Source: CALBPI01 sp039027435 (lineage in GTDB: Bacteria > Pseudomonadota > Gammaproteobacteria > Steroidobacterales > Woeseiaceae). From it: a stretch of 64,000 nucleotides of DNA. Below are positions 40,969 to 50,767 of the stretch, one piece after another; within the stretch, counting starts at the first letter, position 1; each line of letters opens with the position of its first letter. Under the pieces are notes generated by a model. That model ran no database searches. It saw only the letters and a list, made by a program, of their open reading frames with translations, and was not told the origin of the DNA. A program made the translations under genes and the position numbers. The stretch is taken from assembly GCA_039027435.1 (NCBI GenBank), contig JBCCKF010000001.1, positions 124,001 through 188,000 on the forward strand, in the 5' to 3' direction.

Positions 40969-42734
40969 GCGTCCTGCTTACGCAGTCGAATACCGGTCTC
41001 GCGCAGCTGTTGCGCAGATACGGCGCCCGGCGCATCGGTAAGCGGGCAATGCGCCGACTGTGTTTTCGGGAACGCGATGACATCACGAATGCTATCGGCG
41101 CCCGCCATCAGCATGACCAGTCGATCCAGACCGAAGGCGATACCACCATGCGGAGGACAGCCGTACTGCAAGGCGCGTAGCAGGAAGCCAAACTTCTCTT
41201 CTGCTTCTTCGTCGGAGATGCCAAGCGTTTCGAACACCGCCGCCTGAATCGATTGATCGTGGATACGGATCGAACCGCCACCCACTTCCGAACCGTTCAA
41301 CACCATGTCGTACGCTCGCGACGGTGCTTCGCCGGGATTCTCGCGTAACGCATCGGCATCATCGACGCCCGGTGCGGTGAATGGATGGTGCAAAGAAGTC
41401 CAGCGCCCGGACTGTGCATCCTTCTCGAACATCGGGAAGTCGACCACCCACAACGGTCGCCAGCCTTCCGCGACCAGTCCGCGATCTTCGCCAAGCTTGA
41501 CGCGCAACGCGCCGAGCGCATCGTTAACTACGCGTGCTTTATCCGCACCGAAGAACACCACGTCGCCGCTCTTGGCGCCGGTGCGTTCAAGAATACCGGT
41601 GACCGCCGCATCCGGCAGGAACTTCAGAATCGGAGACTGTAAGCCATCACGTCCTGCGTCTACGTCGTTGACCTTGATGTATGCAAGCCCCTTCGCGCCA
41701 TAGCGACCGACGAAACTGGTGTACTCATCGATGTCCTTGCGTGAAAGTTCAGCCCCCCCTGGCAATCGCAGTGCAGTTACCCGGCCTTCGGGATCCTGCG
41801 CAGGTCCTGCAAAGACTTTAAATTCGACGCCGTCCATCAGGTCGGCAACCTCAACCAGCTCGAGGTCGATCCGAAGGTCGGGCTTGTCCGAACCATATCG
41901 GTGCATTGCCTCGGCGTAAGTCATACGCGGGAATTGCGCGTAGAGATCAATATCCATGACGGTCTTGAACAGATGGCGCACCATCGCCTCCATCATGCCC
42001 ATGACGTCCTCTTCGTCGACGAACGACATCTCGATATCGAGCTGGGTGAATTCTGGCTGTCGATCCGCCCGCAAGTCCTCGTCACGGAAACACTTGACGA
42101 TCTGGTAGTACCGGTCGAGGCCGGACATCATCAAGAGCTGCTTGAAGATCTGTGGTGACTGCGGGAGCGCGAAGAATTTGCCGGGATGCGTGCGACTAGG
42201 AACGATATAGTCGCGCGCGCCTTCCGGCGTTGCCCGCGTCAGCATCGGTGTTTCGACGTCCACAAACCCCGCCTCGTCGAGGTACGAACGCATCGCGCGC
42301 GTCACGGCATGGCGCAATCGGAGGTTGCCGAGCATGTGCTCGCGACGCAGATCGAGGTAGCGATAGCGCAAACGCAACTCTTCATTGGTCTGCTCATCGT
42401 GATGGAACGGTGGCGTCTCCGCGGCATTGAGAATTTCAAGTTCGCTGCCGACCAACTCCACCTTACCGCTGGTCATCGCCGGGTTGGCCATGCCCTCGGG
42501 GCGCAGTCGCACTGACCCGGTGACTTTCAGCACGTACTCACTGCGCAGCCGCTCAGCGGCCTCGAACAGCGCATCGTCGCCCGGGTTGAATACGACCTGG
42601 AGCAATCCTTCGCGGTCGCGCAAATCGACGAAAATGACGCCGCCGTGATCGCGTCGCCTGTGTACCCACCCGGTAACGGTGATGGTTTGGTCGACCAGTT
42701 GCTCGTCAACTTGTCCGCAATAGTGTGTGCGCAT
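40965..42734 (-). CDS. aspS: Aspartyl-tRNA synthetase
   Basis: 589 residues from ATG 42734. It has an OB-fold anticodon domain (VTGWVHRRRDHGGVIFVDLR), a class II catalytic domain, the GAD insertion (about 285-415) and motif 3 GIAFGLDRLVMLMAG. The bacterial-type architecture may be discriminating or Asx-specific depending on gatCAB, which is not seen here. It is followed by DUF502 and FmdB-type genes upstream in a conserved order. Confidence 0.97.
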   Translation of the reverse strand: MRTHYCGQVDEQLVDQTITVTGWVHRRRDHGGVIFVDLRDREGLLQVVFNPGDDALFEAAERLRSEYVLKVTGSVRLRPEGMANPAMTSGKVELVGSELEILNAAETPPFHHDEQTNEELRLRYRYLDLRREHMLGNLRLRHAVTRAMRSYLDEAGFVDVETPMLTRATPEGARDYIVPSRTHPGKFFALPQSPQIFKQLLMMSGLDRYYQIVKCFRDEDLRADRQPEFTQLDIEMSFVDEEDVMGMMEAMVRHLFKTVMDIDLYAQFPRMTYAEAMHRYGSDKPDLRIDLELVEVADLMDGVEFKVFAGPAQDPEGRVTALRLPGGAELSRKDIDEYTSFVGRYGAKGLAYIKVNDVDAGRDGLQSPILKFLPDAAVTGILERTGAKSGDVVFFGADKARVVNDALGALRVKLGEDRGLVAEGWRPLWVVDFPMFEKDAQSGRWTSLHHPFTAPGVDDADALRENPGEAPSRAYDMVLNGSEVGGGSIRIHDQSIQAAVFETLGISDEEAEEKFGFLLRALQYGCPPHGGIAFGLDRLVMLMAGADSIRDVIAFPKTQSAHCPLTDAPGAVSAQQLRETGIRLRKQDA

Positions 42735-42801
42735 GCTTTGGGCCTGCCAGGGAATAATGGGATGATGCGTCGTGGCATTCACGACGCAAAGCCGCGCGAT
42801 T

Positions 42802-43455
42802 TTAGGGCTTGTCTATCTCACCCGCAAGCGCTGGAGGCAGCTGGTCTTGCTCCCATGGGGGCACAACGACGCCCAGCGAGATGATCATCTTGAGGGCCGA
42901 CTCAACGTCCATATCGAGTGGGATCGCCTCATCCCGAGCCACCATGATGATGAAGCCCGAGGTCGGATTCGGCGTCGTCGGCACGAAAGTGCAGATCATC
43001 TCCTTGCCGGTCCTTGCCTGGACTTCGCCAAGATCCGAGGACGTCTGAAAGGCGAGGCTGTAGAGCCCCTTTCGTGGGTACTCGATCAGCAAAACCTGCT
43101 TGAACGATTCGCCCGTCGGCGAAAACACGACCTCGGCGAAATTCTTGACCGCCGAATAGATGGTTCGAATTAGCGGCACCCGGTTCAGCAGCTGCTCGCT
43201 CGCCAGCACCAATCGCCGACCGACAATGTTCGCTGTGAAGAGTCCAGTCAAGAGGAGAATGAGCACAGATACGATCGCGCCCAGACCCGGAATATCGCCG
43301 AGGAACTCCTTCAACGGTGAGTCGGGCAGCCAACGCAACAACCCGTCGAGACTGCTGTCCGTCAGGTCGATCAGGATGCGTACCAGGAATACCGTGACGC
43401 CGATCGGCAGCCATATCAGCAATCCTGCAATGAGATAACGACGAAACCAGCTCAT
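42802..43455 (-). CDS. DUF502 family membrane protein
   Basis: 217 residues from ATG 43455 (an in-frame TTG at 43461 is the only longer option). There are two membrane segments near 10-32 and 58-82, then a soluble part with RVPLIRTIYSAVKNF and FVPTTPNPTSGFIIMV, both hallmarks of DUF502. Function is unknown. It commonly lies between aspS and a FmdB-type gene in proteobacteria, as here. Confidence 0.92.
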   Translation of the reverse strand: MSWFRRYLIAGLLIWLPIGVTVFLVRILIDLTDSSLDGLLRWLPDSPLKEFLGDIPGLGAIVSVLILLLTGLFTANIVGRRLVLASEQLLNRVPLIRTIYSAVKNFAEVVFSPTGESFKQVLLIEYPRKGLYSLAFQTSSDLGEVQARTGKEMICTFVPTTPNPTSGFIIMVARDEAIPLDMDVESALKMIISLGVVVPPWEQDQLPPALAGEIDKP

Positions 43456-43461
43456 AACCAA

Positions 43462-43767
43462 TCAGGCAGCTTCGCCACTCCCGGATGATTTCGAAGATTT
43501 CTCGGACTTCTTCTCGCTCTTTTCGCTGGAGCTCTTGTCTGCCTTTTTGTCACCGCCGTCGGCGAGATTGCGTCGCTTGTCCTTGTCGGTCTTGAAGTCT
43601 GTCTCATACCAGCCCTGACCCTTCAGTCGAAAACTGGGCGCGGAGATTTTTTTCTTGAGCGACGGATTGCCGCATTGCGGGCAATCCACGAGCGGTGCAT
43701 CTGCAATTTTCTGCAGCGCATCCATTTCGTAGCCACAATCGCGGCAGACGTACTCGTATATGGGCAT
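43462..43767 (-). CDS. FmdB-type zinc ribbon protein
   Basis: 101 residues. The N-terminal zinc ribbon MPIYEYVCRDCGYEMD has Cys pairs CRDC and CPQC. A Lys/Ser/Glu-rich low-complexity tail follows from about residue 65. The start MPIYEY at 43767 is typical of the family. It is a putative regulatory or nucleic-acid-binding protein. It lies 6 bases upstream of the DUF502 start. Confidence 0.92.
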   Translation of the reverse strand: MPIYEYVCRDCGYEMDALQKIADAPLVDCPQCGNPSLKKKISAPSFRLKGQGWYETDFKTDKDKRRNLADGGDKKADKSSSEKSEKKSEKSSKSSGSGEAA

Positions 43768-43855
43768 TGGGGTGACCTCCAGTACAGCGCGGCCTGGCGC
43801 ACTGCCAGGCCGCATAGTGAAGTAATCTTTCGCGGCGTACAACGCCGCAACGCGG

Positions 43856-46447
43856 TCAGGCCGCCTCAAATTCCAGGTTTTGTGTACCCACAGCGCTGTC
43901 CGCGGGCCGCACGTTAATCGTCTGCCCGTCGGTGAACTCGCCCGCCAGGATGCGCTCCGCGAGCGGGTTTTCGATCTCAGTCTGGATCGCGCGCTTCAGG
44001 GGCCGTGCGCCATAAACCGGATCAAAACCAACCTCGGCGAGCTGATCCAGCGCATCCGTGTCGATCTGCAGGGTAAGGTCTCGCTCCGCTAATCGCTGCT
44101 TGAGCCTTTCCAGCTGGATCTCCACGATCTTGCGAATGTGAGACTTCGCCAGCGCGTGGAACACCACAACGTCATCCACTCGGTTGATGAACTCGGGTCG
44201 GAAGTGGCTGGACACGACCTCCATCACCGCATTCTTCATGGTGTTGTAATCGGCTTCCTCGCCCATTCCCTGAATGCGATCGGAGCCCAGGTTCGAGGTC
44301 ATGATCACAACGGTGTTGCGGAAGTCGACGGTGCGTCCCTGACCATCGGTCAAGCGGCCATCATCGAGCACCTGAAGCAGCACGTTGAACACATCCGGAT
44401 GCGCTTTCTCGACCTCATCGAGCAAGATCACCGAATAAGGTCTTCGCCGCACCGCCTCGGTGAGGTATCCGCCAGACTCGTAGCCCACGTAGCCCGGCGG
44501 CGCACCGATCAGTCGGGCGACCGAGTGCTTTTCCATGAACTCTGACATGTCGATGCGCACCATGGCATCGTCGCTGTCGAACATAAAATGCGCCAGGGAT
44601 TTAGAGAGCTCTGTCTTGCCGACGCCGGTAGGCCCAAGGAACAGGAATGAGCCAATCGGTCTGCCGGGATCGCCAAGCCCCGCGCGCGAGCGCCGGATCG
44701 CGTTGGATACGGCGGTTACTGCCTCAGTTTGTCCGACAACCCGTTCGGCCAGCGAAGACTCCATGCGCAGCAGCTTGTCACGCTCGCCCTCGAGCATTCT
44801 CGAGACCGGGATACCCGTCCAACGCGACACAATCTCAGCAACCTCATCATCGGTTACCGAAGTGCGCACGAGTGACGGCGCTTCGGTTTCGTTATTCAAC
44901 GCTTCCTCGAGCTGCTTCTCGAGTTCCGGCAACTGGCCGTACTGCAGCTCGGACATTCGCGCCAAATCGCCGGCACGCCGTGCAGTCTCGAGCTCGAGGC
45001 GCACGCGCTCAATCGACTCCTTGATGTGCGTCGCACCCTTCATGGCGGATTTCTCTGCCTTCCAGACCTCCTCCAGATCGGAATACTCGCGTTCCAGTCG
45101 GTCGAGTTCGGCCTCAAGGTCCTCAAGCCGTTTGCGCGACGCCTCGTCCGACTCCTTGTTAAGAGCTTCGCGCTCGATCTTCAATTGAATAATGCGTCGA
45201 TCGAGACGGTCCATCGATTCCGGTTTGGAGTCGATTTCGATGCGGATTCGCGATGCCGCTTCGTCGATGAGGTCGATTGCCTTATCCGGCAGCTGGCGAT
45301 CGGCAATGTACCGGTGCGACAGAGTCGCCGCCGCCACAATCGCCGGGTCGCTGATCTCAACACCATGGTGGACCTCGTAGCGCTCTTTAAGCCCGCGCAG
45401 AATGCCTACCGTGTCCTCTACCGTGGGTTCCTCCACCAGCACCTTCTGGAAGCGCCGCTCCAAGGCAGCATCCTTCTCGAGATACTCTCGATACTCATCC
45501 AGTGTGGTGGCACCCACGCAATGTAACTCACCACGAGCCAGCGCAGGTTTGAGCATATTGCCCGCGTCCATGGCGCCATCCGCCTTCCCCGCGCCGACCA
45601 TGGTGTGCAGCTCGTCGATGAACAGAATGACCTGCCCTTCCTGTTTGGCGAGATCATTCAACACCGCCTTAAGGCGTTCCTCGAACTCACCGCGAAACTT
45701 TGCTCCAGCGATCAATGCGCCAAGGTCGAGTGAAAGCAAACGCTTATTGCGCATACCCTCAGGCACTTCTCCATTGACGATGCGTTGCGCCAGACCCTCG
45801 ACAATAGCCGTCTTCCCAACACCGGGTTCTCCAATCAGCACCGGATTGTTCTTGGTGCGCCGCTGCAGAATCTGGATAGTCCGACGAATCTCCTCATCGC
45901 GCCCGATGATGGGATCAATCTTGCCCTGCACCGCGCGTTCAGTGAGGTCGATCGTGTACTTATCGAGCGCCTCACGTTGTTCCTCTGCATTCGCATCATC
46001 CACGGTATCGCCACCGCGGATCGCATCGATTGCTTTGGCGATCGCCTCGCGGGTGAAGCCCGCCGCGGATAACGCACGCCCTGCTGCGCCAGTGTCTTCG
46101 GTTGCCGCCAACACGAACAACTCGGACGACAGGAACTTGTCGCCGCGCTTTTGCGCAAATTTGTCGGTGACGTTCAATACGCGCGCGGTTTCATTGCCAA
46201 GATGCACATCGCCAGCCGCGCCCTCGACTTGCGGCAGTCTTTCCAGTGCCTCGCCGAGACCCGCGCGAAGTTGGTTGAGGTTACCGCCGGCCTGCGTGAG
46301 TAGACCGCGCACGGTGCCACCGTCCTGATCCAGCATGGCGAGCAGAACATGGATGGGTTCGATGATTTGATGATCCCGGCCGACTGCGAGCGATTGTGCA
46401 TCCGCTAGCGCGAGCTGGAACTTTGCAGTGAGCTTGTCCATTCGCAT
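43856..46447 (-). CDS. clpB: ATP-dependent disaggregase ClpB
   Basis: 863 residues. The start at 46447 (MRMDKLTAKFQLALADAQSL) matches the E. coli start and has a GGGGG stretch upstream. It has an N-domain, first AAA+ module with GEPGVGKT, the ClpB-specific coiled-coil middle domain (about 400-525) and a second AAA+ module with GPTGVGKTE. It rescues aggregated proteins with DnaK. No sigma-32 promoter is obvious to me in the short upstream gap. Confidence 0.98.
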   Translation of the reverse strand: MRMDKLTAKFQLALADAQSLAVGRDHQIIEPIHVLLAMLDQDGGTVRGLLTQAGGNLNQLRAGLGEALERLPQVEGAAGDVHLGNETARVLNVTDKFAQKRGDKFLSSELFVLAATEDTGAAGRALSAAGFTREAIAKAIDAIRGGDTVDDANAEEQREALDKYTIDLTERAVQGKIDPIIGRDEEIRRTIQILQRRTKNNPVLIGEPGVGKTAIVEGLAQRIVNGEVPEGMRNKRLLSLDLGALIAGAKFRGEFEERLKAVLNDLAKQEGQVILFIDELHTMVGAGKADGAMDAGNMLKPALARGELHCVGATTLDEYREYLEKDAALERRFQKVLVEEPTVEDTVGILRGLKERYEVHHGVEISDPAIVAAATLSHRYIADRQLPDKAIDLIDEAASRIRIEIDSKPESMDRLDRRIIQLKIEREALNKESDEASRKRLEDLEAELDRLEREYSDLEEVWKAEKSAMKGATHIKESIERVRLELETARRAGDLARMSELQYGQLPELEKQLEEALNNETEAPSLVRTSVTDDEVAEIVSRWTGIPVSRMLEGERDKLLRMESSLAERVVGQTEAVTAVSNAIRRSRAGLGDPGRPIGSFLFLGPTGVGKTELSKSLAHFMFDSDDAMVRIDMSEFMEKHSVARLIGAPPGYVGYESGGYLTEAVRRRPYSVILLDEVEKAHPDVFNVLLQVLDDGRLTDGQGRTVDFRNTVVIMTSNLGSDRIQGMGEEADYNTMKNAVMEVVSSHFRPEFINRVDDVVVFHALAKSHIRKIVEIQLERLKQRLAERDLTLQIDTDALDQLAEVGFDPVYGARPLKRAIQTEIENPLAERILAGEFTDGQTINVRPADSAVGTQNLEFEAA

Positions 46448-46519
46448 GCTGGACACCCCCAGATCAAACTAAACTTCCCCTGATATGTGCACGTTCGACC
46501 GGGTTTTCAAGCCGTCGGG

Positions 46520-47269
46520 TTAGTCGGGCAACAAGCGGATAAGGCTCGCCATGCGCCCGGTCGGGGCACTGCGTCGATGGGAAAAGAACCGATCATCCAG
46601 TGCGAAACTGCAAAGACCTGCGTCGGTAATCCGTCGCACGCCGACCGATCGCAGTGCGATCACCGCCAGCGACTTGAGATCTGCCTGCCACCTCCCACGC
46701 TCGTTAGGCGCAAAACAGTTGGTCGCAAGATGATCTTCCGTAATGAATGCCTCGCGTACAGCGTCGTCCACCTCGTAGTGCGCCTGCGAGATAGCAGGCC
46801 CAATCCAGGCAACCACCGCACTCGCAGGGGTGGACATTGCCGCGACCGTGTTTTGGATGATACGCGCCGCGAGTCCGCGCCAACCCGCATGAATCGCTGC
46901 GATTTCATCTCCCGCCGCTGAGGCGAGCAATATCGGCATACAGTCGGCTGTCAGTATCGCCAGAGTCACGTCTTGCCGTTTCGAAATGATCGCGTCAGCC
47001 TCGACCCCCGGCATCCACTGACCATCAGCAATGACATGGTTGCCGTGCACCTGATTTAGCCACAAGGGGGACGCAGGCAACCCGGCGTCGTGAATCAACT
47101 GCTCCCGATTCTCGCTCACCGCAGCCGGGTCGTCGCCCACGTGATCACCAAGATTCATGCTCGCGTAACGTCCTTCGCTAACCCCACCCTCGCGGGACGT
47201 TGTGAACGCCTGCACGCGCCTTGCTAACAGCCCGCCAGGCGCTGCCCAGCCCGGCTTGATCAACTGCAT
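46520..47269 (-). CDS. pgeF: Peptidoglycan editing factor PgeF (YfiH/DUF152)
   Basis: 249 residues from ATG 47269. The family motifs are TTSREGGVS, WLNQVHGNHV, LTADCMPILL and HAGWRGLAA, whose His and Cys residues form the metal or active site. It is a polyphenol-oxidase-like fold that removes L-Ser-containing precursors from peptidoglycan. It lies 4 bases after rluD, and the order rluD-pgeF-clpB is conserved in gammaproteobacteria. Confidence 0.94.
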   Translation of the reverse strand: MQLIKPGWAAPGGLLARRVQAFTTSREGGVSEGRYASMNLGDHVGDDPAAVSENREQLIHDAGLPASPLWLNQVHGNHVIADGQWMPGVEADAIISKRQDVTLAILTADCMPILLASAAGDEIAAIHAGWRGLAARIIQNTVAAMSTPASAVVAWIGPAISQAHYEVDDAVREAFITEDHLATNCFAPNERGRWQADLKSLAVIALRSVGVRRITDAGLCSFALDDRFFSHRRSAPTGRMASLIRLLPD

Positions 47270-47273
47270 GGCT

Positions 47274-48221
47274 TCACGACTCCAGATCCTGTAGTGCCTC
47301 TTCGAGTTGCACCATATCACTCGGCAAGGGCGCACTAACCGCGACGGGTTCACCGTTTCGGGGATGTGCAAAGCTGAGCGCCATGGCGTGCAGCGCCTGA
47401 CGCGGGAACCCTGTCAACAATCGATTGAGCTGCTCGTTGCCGCCAGGCGGGATGCGCCGCCGACCACCGTACAGTCCGTCGCCGACGAGCGGGTGTCTGT
47501 GATGCGCGAAATGCACTCGAATCTGATGCGTGCGCCCGGTCTCCAAACTGATGTCGATGGCTGTGACGGCCGAGAATCGAGCATGAATCCGATAATGCGT
47601 CACCGAGGGTCTACCGTCTGGACGAACGCTCATCCTGAGTCGATCCTTGGGATGACGTCCTATCGGCGCGTTGATGGTGCCGCCACCGGTCAATGCACCG
47701 TGGCAAACCGCGCGATACGTGCGACTAATGGTGCGCTCCGCCATGGCACGGACCAACTCGGTATGGCTCTCCAGGTTCCGCGCCACCACAAGCAAGCCAC
47801 TCGTATCCTTGTCGATACGGTGGATCAAACCGGCGCGCGGAAGCAGGTCCAGTTCGGGAAACTGGTGCAAAAGGCCATTGACCAACGTGCCATCCGGGTT
47901 GCCGGCGCCGGGGTGGACCACCAGCCCGGCGGGCTTGTTCACGATGATCAGATCGGCGTCCTGAAACACGATGTCGAGCCCGAGATCAGTGGGTCGATCA
48001 CGTTCGACCGGTGCGAGATCGACCTCGATTTCGATCTGCTCGCCCCCCGCTACCCGTGTCCGGGGCTTCAACACCAAACCGTCGATCAGAATCTCGCCGG
48101 CCTTTAGCCAACCTGTCAGCCGGGATCTCGAATACTCCGGAAACAGTTCTGCAAGCGCCTGATCAAGGCGCAGCCCTTCCATTGCGTCGGGTACGGTGGC
48201 ATTCATCGCAATTCGTGGCAT
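47274..48221 (-). CDS. rluD: 23S rRNA pseudouridine synthase RluD
   Basis: 315 residues. An N-terminal S4 domain (about 15-75, LDQALAELFPEYSRSRL) precedes the catalytic motif HRIDKDTSGLL with the nucleophile Asp. Order and length fit RluD (positions 1911/1915/1917) rather than RluA or RluC. It is divergent from bamD, the arrangement seen in many gammaproteobacteria. Confidence 0.95.
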   Translation of the reverse strand: MPRIAMNATVPDAMEGLRLDQALAELFPEYSRSRLTGWLKAGEILIDGLVLKPRTRVAGGEQIEIEVDLAPVERDRPTDLGLDIVFQDADLIIVNKPAGLVVHPGAGNPDGTLVNGLLHQFPELDLLPRAGLIHRIDKDTSGLLVVARNLESHTELVRAMAERTISRTYRAVCHGALTGGGTINAPIGRHPKDRLRMSVRPDGRPSVTHYRIHARFSAVTAIDISLETGRTHQIRVHFAHHRHPLVGDGLYGGRRRIPPGGNEQLNRLLTGFPRQALHAMALSFAHPRNGEPVAVSAPLPSDMVQLEEALQDLES

Positions 48222-48335
48222 GGCGGGGGAACAATCCGAGTCTGAGTTGTCGGATACGGTATACTCGCGCGCGCAGTAACGCCACGCCGGGCGTCAGCTG
48301 GCTCAAAAAATTTTAATTAGAACAACGACTTTTCC

Positions 48336-49088
48336 ATGCATCTCAAGACTTCCACAGCGCTGTTGATCACGCTTCTCGCCGTGTTGTTGACCGGTTGCGC
48401 GTCCGACCCGGCAGCTCGCAACCAGGAATTCGGGGGCGCGACTGACATTTATGAGCGTGCGCAGCGTTCTATGAACAACGGCAACTTCCGCGAAGCCATC
48501 TTCATTTTTGAGCAACTGGAGTCGCGATACCCGTTCAGCGCTGTCGGTAAACAGTCTCAACTCGACCTGCTGTATTGCTACTACCGCAGCGGCAGCATGG
48601 AACAGGCGGTGGATGCGGCGGATCAGTTCGCTCGCGAGAACCCGACGCATCCGCGCGTGGACTACGCGCTGTACATCAAAGGTCTGTCGTTTTTCGACCC
48701 GGAGCCTGGGCCGCTCTCTCGCTTTTCGTTGTTTCGTGTTGATCGCGCCGACCGACCACCGAACGATGCCAAACGCGCCTTTCAGGCATTCCGACAGCTG
48801 GTAGAGCGCTACCCCGCCAGCGACTACTCTCAGGATGCGGTGCTGCGTATGCGCTTCATCAAGGACAACCTTGCGAAGTACGAGAACAACGTTGCTGATT
48901 ATTATCTGCGCCGGGGCGCATACATCGCCGCGCTCAAGCGCGCGCGCGAGGCCTTGTTGACCTACAACGGCACACCTGCGAATGAGCGCTCGCTAGAGAT
49001 CATGATCGACGCCTACACCGAGCTCGGCATGTCCGATCTCGCGAACGCCACCCAGGAAGTGCTCGACATCAACTTCCCGGCCGGCTGA
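48336..49088 (+). CDS. bamD: Outer membrane assembly factor BamD
   Basis: 250 residues. A lipoprotein signal with lipobox LLTGC is followed by five TPR-like repeats (for example YERAQRSMNNGNFREAIFIF). It is an essential lipoprotein of the BAM complex that inserts outer membrane proteins. The characteristic DYALYIKGL is present. It is divergent from rluD. Confidence 0.96.
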   Translation: MHLKTSTALLITLLAVLLTGCASDPAARNQEFGGATDIYERAQRSMNNGNFREAIFIFEQLESRYPFSAVGKQSQLDLLYCYYRSGSMEQAVDAADQFARENPTHPRVDYALYIKGLSFFDPEPGPLSRFSLFRVDRADRPPNDAKRAFQAFRQLVERYPASDYSQDAVLRMRFIKDNLAKYENNVADYYLRRGAYIAALKRAREALLTYNGTPANERSLEIMIDAYTELGMSDLANATQEVLDINFPAG

Positions 49089-49101
49089 CCAGGACAAATC
49101 G

Positions 49102-50745
49102 CTAGTCGCCAGGGAATCCGTAGCCCGATGTAATCGGGTAGCGCCAATCCCGGCCAAACGCGCGGTCCGTAATGCGCACGCCCGGGGGCGCCTGACGGCG
49201 CTTGTATTCGTTGCGGCGAACCATACTCAACACGCGCACCACAGTCTCCCTGTCGAATCCGCGCGCCTCGAGCTCCCGAACCGATAAGTCCTGCTCAATG
49301 AACCCTCGCAGAATCGGGTCGAGCACATCGTATGGCGGCAAGGAATCCGTGTCCTCTTGATCCGGTCTCAACTCTGCCGAAGGTGGGCGGTCGATGACGC
49401 GCTGAGGAATCGGCTGCAACTCAGGCGACTGCAAATTGCGCCAGTTCGCAAGCGCGAAGACCTGGGTCTTGCTGCAATCCTTGATCGGCGCGAATCCGCC
49501 CGCCATATCCCCGTAGAGCGTTGCGTAGCCGACAGCCATTTCACTCTTGTTGCCCGTGGTGAGCAGCATGCGACCGGACTTATTCGAAAGCGCCATCAGG
49601 ATCACACAGCGTGCGCGCGACTGAATGTTCTCTTCCGTGGCGTCTTCCTCGGTACCTTCGAATGCTGCCTTTAACTGCTGCATGCTCGCAGTGACAATCG
49701 GCTCAATCGAAATCACATCGTATTCCACACCCAGACGACGTGCCTGTTCAGCAGCGTCTGTCTTACTCATTTCCGAGGTGTAGTGATAGGGCATCATCAC
49801 AGCGCGTACCGCGTCAGCACCGAGTGCGTCGACCGCAATCGCCAAAGTCAGCGCTGAATCGATGCCGCCCGACAAGCCTAGAATGATTCCCGGGAATCCG
49901 TTCTTCCTGACGTAGTCGCGCGTTCCCATAACGAGCGCGGCGTAGATGCTGGGCAGATCCTCGGCGACCGTGTGGATGTCCTCGATCTCAAGCGTCACCG
50001 AGTCCCGATCACGCCGGAGCAAAACGGTCGTGAAGTCTTCCTCGCATGCAGGCGCGCGGCCCAGCGTATCGCCCGCGGCATCCATGGCGAACGAGCCGCC
50101 GTCGAAAACCAACTCATCCTGACCGCCAACCATATTGACGTAGATGTGTGGGAGTCCGGTCGAGCGCGCCCGAGCGGCAACCACCTCTTCACGACGCTGC
50201 TGCGCCCCCACAGCGAAGGGTGAACCATTGATCGCGACAATGACCTCAGCGCCAGCGGCAGCCGCGGCCTCGCAGGGGCCCTCCTCCCAAGCGTCCTCAC
50301 AAACAATCACGCCGATGTTGAAGCCATCGATGTCGACGACACAGGCGTCGCTCCCGGCTTCGAAGTAGCGCTCTTCGTCAAAGACCCGATAGTTCGGCAA
50401 CAGCGTCTTATGGTAGCGCGCGATTTCCCGACCACCGTCGTAGACGTAGGCTGCGTTGAACAAACCGCGGTCGGTGTAATCCGGCGCTCCGGCGATGATC
50501 GCAATATCCGACGATGCGCCGGCAAGCGCTTCCAGCGCCTGGAGTACTCGTCGTTCGAGATCGCGGTGAAACAGCAAGTCCTCGGGCGGATAACCGCACA
50601 GCACGAGCTCGGGGAGCACAACAATGCGTGCGCCGAACTCGTTTTTTGCGCGATCCACCGCCTCGAGACAACGCTCAAGGTTGCCGGGCACATCGCCCAC
50701 AAGCGGATTGATCTGCGCCATGCACAGCGTCAGTGGTCCGCTCAT
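49102..50745 (-). CDS. nadE: Glutamine-dependent NAD+ synthase
   Basis: 547 residues from ATG 50745. The N-terminal nitrilase-like glutaminase domain has Glu in LPELVLCGYP, Lys in RYHKTLLPNY and Cys in VIVCEDAWEEG. The C-terminal NAD synthase domain has the P-loop LSGGIDSALT. It makes NAD+ from NaAD with Gln as amide donor. It is transcribed in the same direction as sucD and convergent with bamD. Confidence 0.96.
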   Translation of the reverse strand: MSGPLTLCMAQINPLVGDVPGNLERCLEAVDRAKNEFGARIVVLPELVLCGYPPEDLLFHRDLERRVLQALEALAGASSDIAIIAGAPDYTDRGLFNAAYVYDGGREIARYHKTLLPNYRVFDEERYFEAGSDACVVDIDGFNIGVIVCEDAWEEGPCEAAAAAGAEVIVAINGSPFAVGAQQRREEVVAARARSTGLPHIYVNMVGGQDELVFDGGSFAMDAAGDTLGRAPACEEDFTTVLLRRDRDSVTLEIEDIHTVAEDLPSIYAALVMGTRDYVRKNGFPGIILGLSGGIDSALTLAIAVDALGADAVRAVMMPYHYTSEMSKTDAAEQARRLGVEYDVISIEPIVTASMQQLKAAFEGTEEDATEENIQSRARCVILMALSNKSGRMLLTTGNKSEMAVGYATLYGDMAGGFAPIKDCSKTQVFALANWRNLQSPELQPIPQRVIDRPPSAELRPDQEDTDSLPPYDVLDPILRGFIEQDLSVRELEARGFDRETVVRVLSMVRRNEYKRRQAPPGVRITDRAFGRDWRYPITSGYGFPGD

Positions 50746-50767
50746 GACTGCCCGGCCATTTCCCGAA